The translations under genes were made by a program, and so were the position numbers. The notes beneath the pieces are model-generated. The model was not told where the DNA came from. It worked only from the letters and a program-made list of their open reading frames with translations, and made no database searches. From Annulohypoxylon bovei var. microspora (taxonomy: Eukaryota > Ascomycota > Sordariomycetes > Xylariales > Hypoxylaceae), in the NCBI GenBank assembly GCA_022836615.1, contig MU405308.1, forward strand, positions 82,800 through 146,799: DNA of 64,000 bases, read 5' to 3'. Positions 11,390-22,991 of this stretch are shown one piece after another (positions within the stretch are counted from its first letter, which is position 1; the number at the start of each line of letters is the position of its first letter).

Positions 11390-12568
11390 CCCGGCCGAAC
11401 GGGATACGAACGGGGCGCGAACAGGACGCGAACGGGACGCGAACGGGACGCGAACGGGATCCGACCATCATCGACTTTTTTTCGTCCAGCGTCTCAGCAC
11501 GTCGGGCGCGCGAGGCCGGATCTGTCTAGAGACGCAGCTTAGGTAGATGCCGGCGCGAGAGACAGCCGAGCTAGATCAGGATTATGCTAAGCAACTAATG
11601 AAAAGAACTACGTTTATCAGAGGAGAGGGATTTCGAAGCATGCGCTAGGCGTCGGGGGGCGAGAGCGAGGATCGACGACGTGGCGTATCTGCCACCGACT
11701 CCGAGGATCGAGGCGGGCGACGGAAGCCGAAGTAATTACCTACCTACATTTACATCGATGCTTCTACGTTCTGATCGTCGCGTATCCATCTAAACTAGGT
11801 ACCTATGTTTGCGTACGTAGGTGCTAAGGTAGGCATTCATGTCAGACCGACCGGGAAGTATCCATCAGACGAAACGCTTAGACCGATATATGTTTAGGCT
11901 ACCTAGGTATATATGTAATATTGAAGCCTCTCAATTTCCATCTACACCTACAGTTACATCTACGTCTACGTCTACGTCTACGTCTACATCCACGTACCCA
12001 TCTACGTCTGCTCCTGCTCAACCATGACTTGACGAAATACACCCGCCTCCATCTTTAACGTGCTCCGTCGGTTTTACCTAGCCTACAGTCATCAAGACTA
12101 TTCGACTCGAGACAGCATATCTTAGTTATACGAAGAAGAAACTAGCATCGTGACGAGGTGACTAGGTAGGCGACTGGGCGACTGGGCGACTAAGCGACCG
12201 TGTGACTGAGTGATTGAATAACAAGGCGAGTGACTGAATAACAAGGCGAGTGACTGAGTAACCGAGTAACTGAGTGACCGAGTAACTGAGTGACCGAGTA
12301 ACTGAGTAACTGAGTAACTGGGTAACTGAGTAACTGGGTAACTGAGTGACTGAGTAACTGAGTGACTGAGTAACCGGGTGACTGATCCCCATTCTTCTAC
12401 TGCCGGCTCTACGCAACGCTTAGATGAGCTCCAGATGACATCCGTCGTAATCTCTAGTACTCGTATACGCCTAGACCGCCGAGCGCGAACCTACGCAGAT
12501 ACAGACAAGCGACGCCCGCGCGCAAGCTTACATACGCCCGCCGACACAGACGCAGGCCGCCCTACCCC
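11390..12568. other. Convergent intergenic region with several tandem repeats
   Basis: Space between the J protein (+) and the PP2C gene (-), both ending here. It contains an 11-bp repeat GAACGGGACGC (about 11397-11460) in the probable 3' UTR, a TACGTC repeat (11961-11986) and the large minisatellite at 12162-12390. No gene is supported. Confidence 0.6.
12162..12390 (+). repeat. Degenerate minisatellite, unit about 10 bp (ACTGAGTAAC)
   Basis: Roughly 20 imperfect copies of ACTGAGTAAC / GACTGGGTAA / GACCGAGTAAC. The matching minus-strand reading frame (SYSVTQLL repeats) is a by-product of the repeat. Confidence 0.9.
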
Positions 12569-14335
12569 CTATCTTATCCCCCGGCGCGGATCCAGAGCCT
12601 CGTCGCGTCTGAAATCTCGGATCTCCTTGGTGCCCAGGCTCCCCAGCCCGCCCTCGCTCCTGCGCTCCCACCCGCCGAGGCGCACCACGAGGCACGTCGC
12701 GTTGTCGCCGTCGCCGCTCACCTCGGTTGCGTACGCCACCACGTCCCTCGCGCCCTGCTCCGGCGTCTTCGCCTCCTTGACCACGTCCACGATCTCCTGG
12801 TCGCTCAGGGTCCCCGACACGCCGTCCGACACGAGCACGACGAAGCTGTACTGGGCGGGCCCCAGCTCCGTGCGGGTGATCTCGGGCTCCGCGGAGACGC
12901 CCAGCCGCTTAGACGCCATGTCCCCGAACGCCCGAGAGTTGGCGAGGCCCTGGATCCGCTCCTCGCCGAACGAGTCCGTCACGAAGGACGCCGCGAACCG
13001 GCGCAGGCGGTGGGACTCGCCAGGCGCGCTCGGGTGGTGATCCGAGGTCAGCGGCCGGGGGAGGCCCGTGGCGGTCTCGCACAGGAGGATGCGCGTGTCG
13101 CCCACGTGCGCGACCAGCAGCGTCGAGCTCGCCGCCGGGTGCCAGAACGGCGCCGGCGTCGGCGTCGAGATGAGCGCGACCGAGGCCGTCGAGCCCCCCT
13201 TGAACCGCGTGCGCCCGCCGATGCCCTGGCCGGACGGGGGCAGGTGGTGCGGCTTCCCCAGCACCTCGTCGTAGTTCAGCGCGGAGTCGGCCACGTAGGG
13301 GTCGTCCGGATCCGGCTTGCGGGCCTGCGCGGCGACGAAGTCGAGGTCGGCGCGGAGGAACGCGTACGTGAGGACGGTCTCGACGCTGACGGGAGGCTCG
13401 GGGGAGCCGGGATCGAGCCCCACGCGGAAGTGCGGGGGGTGGAAGCGCCTGAAATACCCGCCCACGGTGCTCTTGTACTCCGCCACGAGCTCCCTCTGCA
13501 GGCGAAGAGCCCTGGACGGCGAGACCTCGGCCGGGACGGGCAGGTCGCCTCCGACGGCGCAGGGGTTGCCCACCTCCCGGATCGCCCCGCGCCCGTCTAC
13601 CTCGGGAACGTCAGCCCTAGCAGCGACGGCGTCCGAGCCTTCGACGCGCAGCCTCTCGAGGCTCTCCCGGCCGCCGGACTCGTCGTCGGACAAGACGCGA
13701 GCGGCAGACGTCCCCGCAGACGCCCCGGCAGGACCAGAGCCCGAACCGCGGCTCGCGCCCCCGCGCAGAGGCCGCAGGCTGCTCTCCAGCTCGAACTCCC
13801 CGGCCGCCTCCTCGATGTAGCCGTGGAGCTCGTCCCGCAGGAAGTCGCTGCACTGCGTGCCGCCGTGGCCGTCGAAGACGCCGAAGTAGAAGATCTGGGG
13901 GTCCCCGTACGCGCTGTCGGCCGACGTGCCCTCGCCCGTCCTGCTCGCGGCGCTCCTGACCAGGCTGACGGGCGCGCGCCTCGCGAACGCGGGCACGTCC
14001 ACGGTGCCGGCCTGGTCGGCGTCCTCGTTGTAGGGGCGGGAGCCCCTCGAGCTGGCGGCCCCGAAGTGGTGCTTGGCGCTGCGCAGGGGTATGCGGACGA
14101 CGGTCAGGTCGCGGTTGGGCGGCAGGTGAGGCGGGGACACGGGCGCCGCGCCGGAAACCGAGTCGTGGGGCGCCGCGGCCGAGCGAGGCAGCTTGTGGTG
14201 AGGCCCGGCCGGGGCGCGCGAGTCAGGATGCAGCGACGAGGACGGCAGGTGCGTGACGAAGTACGTGTGAAAGCCGCGCCGAGCACGACGCGCAGAGGGG
14301 GCAGCCCGAGGGTCCAGAGGGCTCCGCGCCGCCGA

Positions 14336-14396
<61 letters not shown>

Positions 14397-14521
14397 CTAG
14401 ACTGCTGCCGTCTCGCCGCGACGCACCTCGGAGCGGCTCGGCGCGCGCAAGCTCGCGCCCGCGCGTCGAAGAAGGTCGCGAAGAAGCCTACGCAGGGGGA
14501 GACGAGGGTCTCGTTAGCCAA
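12569..14521 (-). CDS. PP2C-type protein phosphatase, probably mitochondrial (Ptc5/Ptc6 class); 5' exon not settled
   Basis: A long open frame of about 650 codons encodes a metal-dependent Ser/Thr phosphatase. Motifs in order: SRPYNEDADQAG (metal-binding Asp region), FGVFDGHGG, GSTASVALIS, LVAHVGDTRILLC, TSDHHPSAPGE, NSRAFGDMASKR, VLVSDGVSG, and GDGDNATCLVVRL. A long acidic insert between DGHGG and GSTAS is typical of the mitochondrial Ptc5/Ptc6 class, whose members act on pyruvate dehydrogenase or in mitophagy. The N-terminal part is Arg/Ala/Ser-rich with few acids, like a mitochondrial presequence, and ends in RRGFHTYFVTHLPSS. The frame has no ATG before the catalytic core: it opens after a stop at 14537-14539, and position 14521 is a TTG. 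The true start is therefore in an upstream exon. One option is the ATG at 14651 (or 14732, same frame) spliced GTGAGC 14595 to GAG 14523, which restores the frame. A hexanucleotide repeat at 14334-14396 is read as (Ser-Leu)n in the presequence. Confidence 0.85.
14334..14396 (+). repeat. Hexanucleotide repeat (GACAGC)10 in coding sequence
   Basis: About ten near-perfect copies. On the minus strand it reads TCGCTG, that is a Ser-Leu dipeptide run in the N-terminal leader of the PP2C gene. Unit length 6 keeps the frame when copy number changes. Confidence 0.93.
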
Positions 14522-16569
14522 GCTCGGGACGCCGACCTAAGTTCAAGACACGCGCCGCGAAGGAGGTCGAAGCCCGAAGTTCTCGGCCAGCTCACTAACC
14601 GTACGTATCGTGCAAGGACCACCTCTTTGGCGGCCCGCGACCTAAGCCCATGGCAAGGCGGAGAGCGACCCCAGCCCCCGGAGAGCGACCGAAATCTATA
14701 GGCAGGTACCTGGCAGGGTTCGACTTCACCATCCGCGCACTATATCCGCCAGGTCCAGAGCTCCAGCAGCAAGGGCACCGAGCAGGTACCTACGCGAACG
14801 AGGTGCAGGGTCTAGATCAAGAGACTCGGACGTTCGCAGACAGACTAAGTCAACAGACCAAGACCGAGGGTATCGACTCGTCGCCCGTCACCCGTTTCCC
14901 GTTTCCCGTTTCCCGTCGCCCTTTGCTCGTCACCCTTTGCTCGTCGCTCGTTGCTCGTTGCCCTAGGCAGGGTAGGGTAGAAAGAGGGGGGACAATGATG
15001 CAATTGTCGATACGGAGAATATCAAGATCGAGGCGCCAATTGACGAAACTCAAACGGCGGTCAGAAATGAGACGGAGACGAAGTAGATACTTTATCAATG
15101 TCGGGTTCGAGGTTAAGTACGGAGTAATTTTACGTAGGCGTATGGGAAATCTAAGCTTATTTGTTGGGAAGGGAGATGTGGCTTGAGAGAAGTAATCGCA
15201 CGAGGCTCTCCCGCAGATAGAGGAAGCCGAGGAAGGCGTCGTTGTCGCCCCCAACCCGACGACCTGGGGCTGCTAGACGATGGACCGCTGAGACCGCTGA
15301 GACCGCTGAGACCGCTGAGACCGCTGAGACCGCTGAGGCGGAAGACCCCACCAAGTTCCAGCGCTATCGATTAATGACATCGTAGCAGGTACTTCGGATC
15401 GTATATCGGACTGCTTTTACAGAGGTCGAGTGGTCTCAACATCAATCGAAGTGGGACCTCTTCGTGTACTAATGTACCTATGTATGTACCTGTGCAGGCA
15501 CATATGTCATGGATGAGTACCTGTATTACACTAGGTACATGTATACCTATATCATTATCGCTTACATTCAAACCCATCAAAGTATCGTCAATTGATATCA
15601 ATTGAACTGACATATCGAACGAAATTCAGATGCGGACTGGTAATCAGTAATGGAATAATTCTTGACATGAGATTTAATATTTCGGTTCGTACGCCTACAT
15701 TGTCGACAAATATGGTATCCTAGGTACATACCTACCTACTCCTATGTAACCTACCTACATCCATGAACAAACATGCAGTATGCCGTCATACCCGAGCACT
15801 AGCTTGAACGCACCGTGAGGGGCTTTTCTTAGAGGTCAAACTTTCATTGGTCTTTCATTGGTCTTTCATCAACGATAAGATACCCTAGTACGTACTACCT
15901 ACCAAAGGTGGATAGTAGTACATAATTTCCATCCAGCTGTATTGTACAATTTACAGGTAGTAGACACCCTCACCGGTTTACTTGCTTGCCGCTTACTTCC
16001 ACACGCCCAACTCTTCACCTACCAATCTGGAGTCTTGGACGCTTAAAGAATACCGCACCGCGCACGGCAACTTGGAAATTACATCACCAACTCAAGCCGC
16101 GGCCGAGAAATCTATACGCCACTCGCAGGTCACCGTCCCATAGACGGTCTGGTTCGCTCATCCGCGCCCTACCCCGGTTCCGCAGCCATAGAGAGCACCA
16201 GAGGTCGCATCCTCTCTCGAAAGCGACGACGCCGATACGGCAAACATCCAAGTCTCATGTAGCATCCATTCGCATCCCACTACCAACACGCGGGCGCGGT
16301 AGAGACTAGCGTATTATACCTACCTACCTACCTACATCTTACCTACCTACATCTTACCTACTACCTACCGTACCCACCTACTTAGGTACCCCGTAGAGGT
16401 TAGAGCTACATACCTACATACCTACCTACCTACCAACCAACCAACCTAGTACTATAGTAGGTATCCTATCGCACCTCTACATAATCTAGGCGTTTAAATC
16501 TCTCCTCTCGGACGTTCGCTCTCGCGCGCAAGCTCTCCTCCCGCCTCCGGCAGCATCCGTGGCCGTACT
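14522..16569. other. Divergent intergenic region
   Basis: Lies between the minus-strand PP2C gene and the plus-strand transporter, so both promoters should be here. No convincing gene. Contains six copies of the 9-bp unit GACCGCTGA (15283-15336), repeats of CCCGTTTC / GCTCGTTG words (14885-14965), and dense TACCTA arrays (16316-16450) just before the transporter. Positions 14600-14740 may contain the first PP2C exon. Confidence 0.55.
15283..15336 (+). repeat. Six copies of a 9-bp unit GACCGCTGA
   Basis: Perfect head-to-tail copies in intergenic DNA. Confidence 0.95.
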
Positions 16570-16752
16570 ATGTCTATTTCAAACGTCGGCTCCGTCATAC
16601 TTCACCTCGTGGTATTCCTGACAACGCTCGTCAACTTCCACTCGGCCCTAGCCCACGTCGAACCCGTCCTGCTCGTCGGCATCTACATAATCTCTAGGCT
16701 CTTCGCCCGGACGCCCGACGACTTCTGCATGTCAAAATGTCCAGAGCTATAA
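16570..16752 (+). promoter_or_regulatory. Upstream ORF overlapping the transporter start codon
   Basis: An ATG-initiated 60-codon frame with hydrophobic content (MSISNVGSVILHLVVFL...) ends in TAA at 16750-16752. That is 13 bases beyond the transporter ATG at 16737 and in a different frame. If this stretch is in the mRNA, ribosomes starting here would pass over the main ATG, so it could repress translation. It may instead be removed as a 5' UTR intron or lie upstream of the transcription start. It does not look like a real protein family. Confidence 0.4.
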
Positions 16753-18772
16753 GCAGCCAGGTCGACGTCGAGGCCGCCATCAGCGGCTACGTGACGCCCG
16801 GAGAGGACTACTTCAACCGGGGCGCCTCGCCCGCCCTGTCGACGTCGCACCGGGAGCGGCAGGCGAAGAGGCCGCCTCCCACCCCCCTGCTCAGACAGCC
16901 CAACGCCGAGAGCCTGGCTAAGATGATATCCAACGCCAGGAAGCCCAAGAGGGGAAAGAAGATCGGGATCCGCGATCGGATATGCTGTCACCAGTGGACC
17001 TGGTTCACGATGGTACGCTAAGATAGATGACGTCCCCTCCCCGACGAGACTCACCCACGCGCGACCCAGCCGCTGACGCCGACCTAGACTATGGTAAGCC
17101 GAGCCTCCAGACCCCTATAAGGCTATGCCACCTCTGCCACTGCCACCTCTGCCACCTCTGCCACCTCTGCTACCTCTGCCGTCTCCTGCCGTCTCCTACT
17201 ATCGCACGCGATGCTCAACCGCTTCAACTCAGGCAACCGGCGGCGTCGCCAACGTCCTCTTCTCTAGTGAGTGCCGCCCGCCCCCCTGACGCGGCGAGAC
17301 GACGCGGATCTGACAGCCGGCAAAAACAGTATGGGCTCCGTACCGGGCCGACTGGCTATGGTACGTCGGACTCGTCTTCTTCCTCTTCAACATATGCCTC
17401 TTCGTCACGAACTGCGTCCTGATCACGATGAGATTCGTCATGGTCCCGGGGAGCTTCATGCACTCGTTCCTAGACCAGGTGGAGTCCCTCTTCATCCCGT
17501 CCGTGGTAAGCCCGCCTCCCGCCTCCCCCCTCCCCCTCCCCCGCAGGCGGCGCCGCTCACGCCTCTCGAAAACAGGTCGTGTCGTAAGCCGAGCACCGCC
17601 CCACGAGGCCGCCGCGCGCCCTCGCTAACCCCGCAGACAGCGCCGCGACCATCATGATCAACACCTGCGAGTACGGGATCCCCGCGGCCGGACCCTGGCT
17701 CCAGCGCGCGATGGAGTGGCTGTTCTGGACCTACGTCGTCGTCAGCGTGCTGGCGAGCGCCGGCATGTACCTGATCCTGTGGTCGACCCAGTGAGCAGAA
17801 AGCCCCGGCCCGAGCGGCCGCCCACCTCTAACGATGCCCGCCCCCCGCAGGATCTTCCCCATCCACACCATGACGCCTGTCTGGGTCTTCCCGGGGTATC
17901 CCCTGCTCCTGACCGCGCCGTTCGCCAGCACGCTCATAGCGGCGAACGAGGCGGTCCCGGGCAACCCTCCCATCAACAGGCTGGCGATAGGGACGTGCGC
18001 GATCGCCGCGCAGGGCACCGGGTTCCTCATCAGCTTCATGATATGCGCCGCCTTCATCTACCGCCTCATGACCCAGAAGCTGCCCAGAGATACGCAGCGG
18101 CCCGGCGTGGTAAGCTACACACGGGCGGGCAGACGAGACGACTTATCCGAGCAGCCTCGCTAACGCCAGCCTCTAGTTCATCTCTATCGGACCCAGCGGT
18201 TTCACGGTGGCCGGACTAGGTGAGGTTTCCGGTTCACATCTCTCCTTTCTATTCCTTTCTATTCCTTTTTTATCTATTTCCGCAGCTTCAGCCGCGACAG
18301 CCCCAGCCCCCGACAGCTCTAGCGCGCGAGATTTTCCCAAGCGAACGAGTCGTAGGGCTAACGCGGAACAGTCTCCCTCGGCCAGCAGGCCGACGTCGTC
18401 ATCCCGGATAGCTTTCAGGGCTCGACCCACAGCATCATCATCCTGCGGCTGCTCTCGACCATCGTAGGGCTGTGGCTCTGGGGCCTCAGCGTCTGGTTCT
18501 TCCTGGTGTCGGTCGGCTCGCTGTGGAAGTACGTGCGTCCCGAGCGCAAGATGCCTTTCCAGATGACCTGGTGGTCCTTCGTATTCCCCAACACGGCCCT
18601 CGTCACCGCGACCCTGGCCCTGGCCGCGGCCCTGGGCAGCGACGGGCTCCGCATCTGCGGGTGCGTCATGGCCGCCGTCCTGGTCGTCGTCTGGGCCCTC
18701 GTCTTCGCCAGCATGCTGCGGTGCCTCTGGAACAGGCAGCTGCTGTGGCCGAAGGAGCTGGAGGACGAGTAG
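16737..18772 (+). CDS. C4-dicarboxylate/malic acid-type transporter (TDT/SLAC1 family), 8 exons
   Basis: Exons inferred from frame and splice signals: 16737-17012, 17233-17266, 17330-17505, 17576-17583, 17641-17790, 17851-18109, 18177-18219, 18372-18772. Together they give 448 aa with every phase consistent. The product is a plasma-membrane carrier with about ten helices of the tellurite-resistance/dicarboxylate family (yeast-type Mae1, related to SLAC1 anion channels and Ssu1 sulfite pumps). Family marks are CHQWTWFTM running into ATGGVANVLFS across intron 1, then FFLFNICLFVTN, SFLDQVESLFIPS, TIMINTCEYG, MTPVWVFPGYPLLL and WWSFVFPNTAL (a hallmark near the C terminus). The N-terminal about 90 residues are hydrophilic and cytosolic. 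The fourth exon is only 8 nt (finding below). The donor of intron 1 (GTACGC) is weak, and that intron holds a CCACCTCTG repeat (about 17125-17185). Substrate (malate, sulfite or other anion) is inferred only from family. Confidence 0.85.
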
Positions 18773-19914
18773 AGGAGCAAGACGCCGCGCGGCCTGCCGC
18801 AGAGCCTAGACGAAGAGACGAGGCCGGCCATCGGCGCAGAGGCACCAGCCGCCTCGTCTACCTACCATTCTCGGCATCTACCCCGGTCCCCGAGATCTTA
18901 GCAATCTTACTTCTACGTATGCGCGTACTCATATAGCAAGACCTCCCGGGATGCCCACCGACGAACCGCCTCAGGTTTTGCCGACCTGATCTGCCGAGGG
19001 AATGGCGAACAGCACGGAGCATGTAGGAGACGGAGTAGAGAAACGAGAGCTGCTCAATCTAGATAGCCAGGTAGGGTGCTCATACCTAAATACAAACAAC
19101 GATTTCAGGTCGCAGTAGTCTAAGGGTATCATCTCGAACGCGATATCCATCTCATCAGCGCTACGTGTCATCCCATCCTCGAAGCGAGACGAATCTCAGG
19201 TCGAGAATGCCGTTCCGACGTGGCAGTAGCACTTTTAACAACTCATCGAAAGGTTCTACATACTATATAATTATTATGCTAGCTACCAAGGTAGGTACGT
19301 ACGTACAGCGGGTCCTAAAATAAACGTTAAACACCCTCTTTGCACCAGAACTGCAGAACCCACCAACTTTACAAGGTCATAACTCCAAATAGTTCTATGT
19401 AAATGCTATCTAAGAAATTGAAGGCTTATTAACAATTGATAATGGTACGCTTTGGCTTATTTAAATTATTTTTAAAGCTACTACCTAGGTATATATAAAT
19501 TTGTTAGTATTTATAGCTTGGAATAACAAGGTCTAAAAGTTAAGCATGTTTTTTATATAGGTACTTGGATATTTTACTTGATATTATACCTACCTAGATA
19601 TCCCACTCGATATGAGCTCTGGCTCTTAAGAAGCAGAGAAACAAACTTATATAGTTTATCGACTTAGTATCGACTTAGTTATTGTATGAAGTTTGTTATT
19701 TGGTTTAAAGCAAAATTGACTAAGTTATTTTAACTGCAATGGTGGGTGCAGCGTGTGGATTTTCTGTTCGACGTTTATTTATTTCTGAATGTACCTACTT
19801 ACCAATGTAACTGGTAAACTACTAGGTAGGTGGACTAGGCTAGACAGACTTGGTAGACTTGGTAAACTTGGTAGGCTAGGTAAACTTGGTAGGCTAGGTA
19901 CACGCCCAAGGCAA
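18773..19914. other. Convergent intergenic region
   Basis: No supported gene between the 3' ends of the transporter and RTP1. Positions about 19250-19790 are noticeably AT-rich and may be an old mutated insertion. Short TAGGTA / CTTGGTAG repeats lie at 19825-19905. Confidence 0.6.
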
Positions 19915-22900
19915 CTACTCGATCTCTTCGATCCGAGGTCTGACGCCTGGCTCTAGCGAAGGCAAGCCTGGTCTCGAACCGATTCCGACATCCAACCCTG
20001 CCAGCCGCGTGAGCGTAGTAGGACCCGAGCCGCGGATCTCCGACGCGGTAGGTATCAGCGAGCTCAGGCGCCAGTTCTGCAGGCTCTCCGCGACGTCGCG
20101 CGCGTGCTGCCGCGCCAGCCCGTCGCTGTCCGTCTGCGCGACGTACGCGAGCGTGCGCGCGACCTCCGCGCGGCTCTCCTCCGCCAGCGCGAAGCCGAGG
20201 CGCCGGCCGTCCTCGCGCGCGTCCGCGAGCGCTTTTACCACGTGCAGGACGACGACGACGGCGGCCCGCCGCAAGATGCCGGCCTCCGCGCCCGGCTCGA
20301 GCGCGAGCACGTCGAGGCAGAGGGCGACCGCGCGTTCGACGAGGGCGGCGTCCAGCCCCGCGACGTTGGTCTCGACGCACGCGGAGAACAGGGACAGCGC
20401 CGAGGCGCGCACGCGCACGTCCTCCGCGCCGCGCCTGCCGCCCCAGCCGGATACGATCTGCGCTATTATCTCGTCGCGCGCCCTCTCTCCCTCGGTCCGC
20501 TCGTCGTCTGAGCCGGCGAGGTCGGGCACCTCGCCTCGCCACGCGTCCCGGGCGGCGCCGTCCCTCGCCCGCCCGAGCCGCTCCTCGCGCTCTCGCCTGG
20601 CCTCGGTCTTGGGACGGCGCGCGCGCCTACCCGCGACGGCCAGGAGCGCCTCGCCTACCTGCGCGGCCACCTCCCCCGAGAAGGTCTCGCCCAGGCGCTG
20701 GATCACCTGGAGCAGCGCCTCGCCGAACCGCAGGCGGGCGTCGGTCGTCTCCAGCTCGCCGGCGTCGACGTAACGCTCCAGGATCTCCTTCGCGGTCGAG
20801 CGAGGGTGCCTGTCAGCCAGCTGCGCGAACAGCCTCACGACCGTCAGGTTGATGTAGTCGTCGTCGTCGTTCAGCAGAGACGACAGGAGCACGAGCGTGG
20901 CCTGGACGTCGAGGGCGGAGCTGCCGGCGCGCACCAGCCCCGACAGGAGGTTCAGGCCCTCGGCGCGCACCGGGGGAGGCGAGTCCGCCTGCGCGACGTA
21001 CGACACGGCCAAGCTGTAGGTCTTGCGATCTTCCACCTGGCGGTCGGTCGGCGCCGCGGTCCGAGCGGAGGGGTCGTCCAGGGAGTCCCTGTACCTGAGG
21101 AGGAGCGAGAGGTTGCGCGCCGTCCGCGACACGTCCGCGTCTCGCGACCTGCCTATCCTCTCGAGGGAGCTCTCGACGGACCCGAGGACGTCCGCGCGGA
21201 CGTCCGACCTCTGGAAGCCCGGGGCGGTGACCACGAGATTCAGCAAGCTGAGCGCCAGAGCCGTGGTGTCGTCGCCGTCCGCCGCCGCCGACGAAGCCTG
21301 CGACCGGTCCAGAAACTGGCCCGCGAGTTCGAGCAGCTGCCTCCAGCCCGCGACCAGCCTGCCGGACATCGTCTCCTTCTCCATCATCTTCTGCAGCACC
21401 TTCGCCTCGACGAGCCGGATCGCGGGGTCTCTCGGCGGCTCGTCCTCGGGGACTGTCCTAATCTCGCGAGCAGCCTCCGCCTCCGCAGACCTGAGCGAGC
21501 CGCGGAGAAGATCGAGAAACAGCGTCGAGATATCCGAATCGGTCCCGACCGACTGCAAAAGTTCCACGAAGTCGTCCGACCTGGACTCTAAGAGACCTAG
21601 GTCAGATACCGGATCTGCGGCGTCCGCACCCCCTCGCAGCCGCTTTACACGAAGGTCGGAGTCGCCCACCTGATCATAAACCCATCGGGGTCTGGACGTA
21701 TCGGCGTTCCCATCAGCGTCCCTTCTAGTGTTCGTACGAGCGTTCCTACTAGCCTTCCCACCAGCCTTCCCGTCGGCGAGGAGATTGTCGAGAAGCGCTC
21801 GAAACTTCTCCGGAGATCCCGAGAGCCTTAGATAGATTCGCAGAAGAGCGCTAGCCGGACGACGATATCGCTCGTCAAATTCCTTAGTCGCAGGCGGCCA
21901 CGTCGACAGCGTCCACAGAGACGACGTCAGAGGCGCGAGAAGCCTCTTGGCCAAGCCCGGATTCGGATGCGAGTCTAGCAGGGAAGACAAGCGCCCCAGC
22001 GCAGCGCGCAGCTCGTCGGCTTCGACCAGGACGACGTCTCTCCGCAGATCGACGACCTCGTCCGGGCCGGCGCCAAACACGACAGGCCCGACCTCAGGCT
22101 CTCGAGATAAGCTGGGATCTATCTTGGCGAGCAGCGGCTCGGCAAACGCTCTCCACCCGGGCGATCCTGAATCTAACGTCAGCGACGGTCGTCTGCTAAA
22201 GCTCGCCCCGACGTCCCATACCGGGGGCCCCATATTGCTTCCTCCCCAGCACGCCGAACCCGACGACGTACGCGGCGGCCCTCGCGAGGTCTGGCCCCTC
22301 TCCCCCGCCAAGCAGGCCGAGGAGCTGAGGCGCGACGCCGGCGTACCACAGCTCCGGAGCGACGGTCGCAGGCGGCGCAGACAGCAGGTTAGAAGCCAGC
22401 TTGAGAGCTTCCGCGGTGATGTCGGCTCCTCGCTTCCGAGGCGTCGCAGCCTCGGACACCCTCGCCGCGCTCGACGGATGGACGGAAAAGACGAACTCCA
22501 GCGCAGCACGGACGCCGTCCGGCCTCAGAGGAAGCGAGGTGAGGGCGTCCATCAGACGAGGACGAAGCCAACCGGGGACGCGGCCCGGCTGGGTCAGCTT
22601 GGTCAGCGCAGACATGAGCGCCATCGTCCCGGCCCTGCGGGTATCGATTAGAAGACAGATCGAATAGGAGACATATGGATTAGAAGATAGATCGACTAGA
22701 AGATAGATCGACTAGAAGATAGATCGACTAGAAGATAGATCGACTAGAAGATAGATCGATTCCGAAACTAGCCTACATATGTACTTACCTCGAAAGGAGA
22801 GCGCTAAACTCTCGTCGACCCTCTAGGCTAGATGCTTCGTCGCTCGAAGGTCGAAACGCCTTCGACCCGGCCTTCTCGACAGCCGACGCCAAGGCTCCGT

Positions 22901-22991
22901 CCTGGCCATCCTGGCCATCCTGCATATTCTGCCTATCCTGCATATTCTGCCTATCCTGCCCATACTGTCCATCAACTCGGTGGTCCCCCAT
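19915..22991 (-). CDS. RTP1: RNA polymerase II assembly/nuclear import factor Rtp1 (TANGO6-like), 3 exons
   Basis: Exons on the minus strand: 22991-22789, 22634-22222, 22166-19915 (955 aa); both introns are GT..AG and keep the frame. Rtp1 is a HEAT-repeat-like cytosolic factor that helps assemble and import RNA polymerase II. Family marks: AAAYVVGFGVLGRKQYGAPG joined by the 55-bp second intron to SPGWRAFAEPLL; a long helical repeat region; the RTP1_C1-type segment with DDDDYINLTVVRLFAQLADRHP and ARLRFGEALLQVIQRLGE; and a C-terminal RTP1_C2-type segment (RRAAVVVVLHVVKALAD...ARTLAYVAQTDSD). The start was placed at the ATG at 22991; exon 1 reads through an odd Gln/Asp/Met repeat (QDRQNM, QDGQDG) before joining the conserved part. 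A later ATG at 22622-22624 in exon 2 is possible if exon 1 is not coding. Antisense frames at 20.0-22.6 kb are shadows. Confidence 0.85.
22681..22760 (+). repeat. Five copies of a 16-bp unit in intron 1 of RTP1
   Basis: Unit TAGAAGATAGATCGAC, nearly perfect, with diverged copies on the left from 22650. It fills most of the 154-bp intron 22635-22788 and leaves the donor and acceptor free. Confidence 0.95.

Noticed and set aside
13010..14701. 563-codon plus-strand open frame across the PP2C gene
   Set aside because: Antisense shadow of a GC-rich coding region; it has no domain and its composition is Arg/Gly-dominated, while the minus strand carries all PP2C motifs.
15090..15125. GGGTTCGAGGTTAAG as a possible tRNA T-arm
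   Set aside because: No matching acceptor stem, D-arm or anticodon arm could be drawn around it; no tRNA or rRNA was recognised anywhere in the window.
20806..21591. Plus-strand frames within RTP1
   Set aside because: Shadows of the minus-strand gene, which matches RTP1 along its length.
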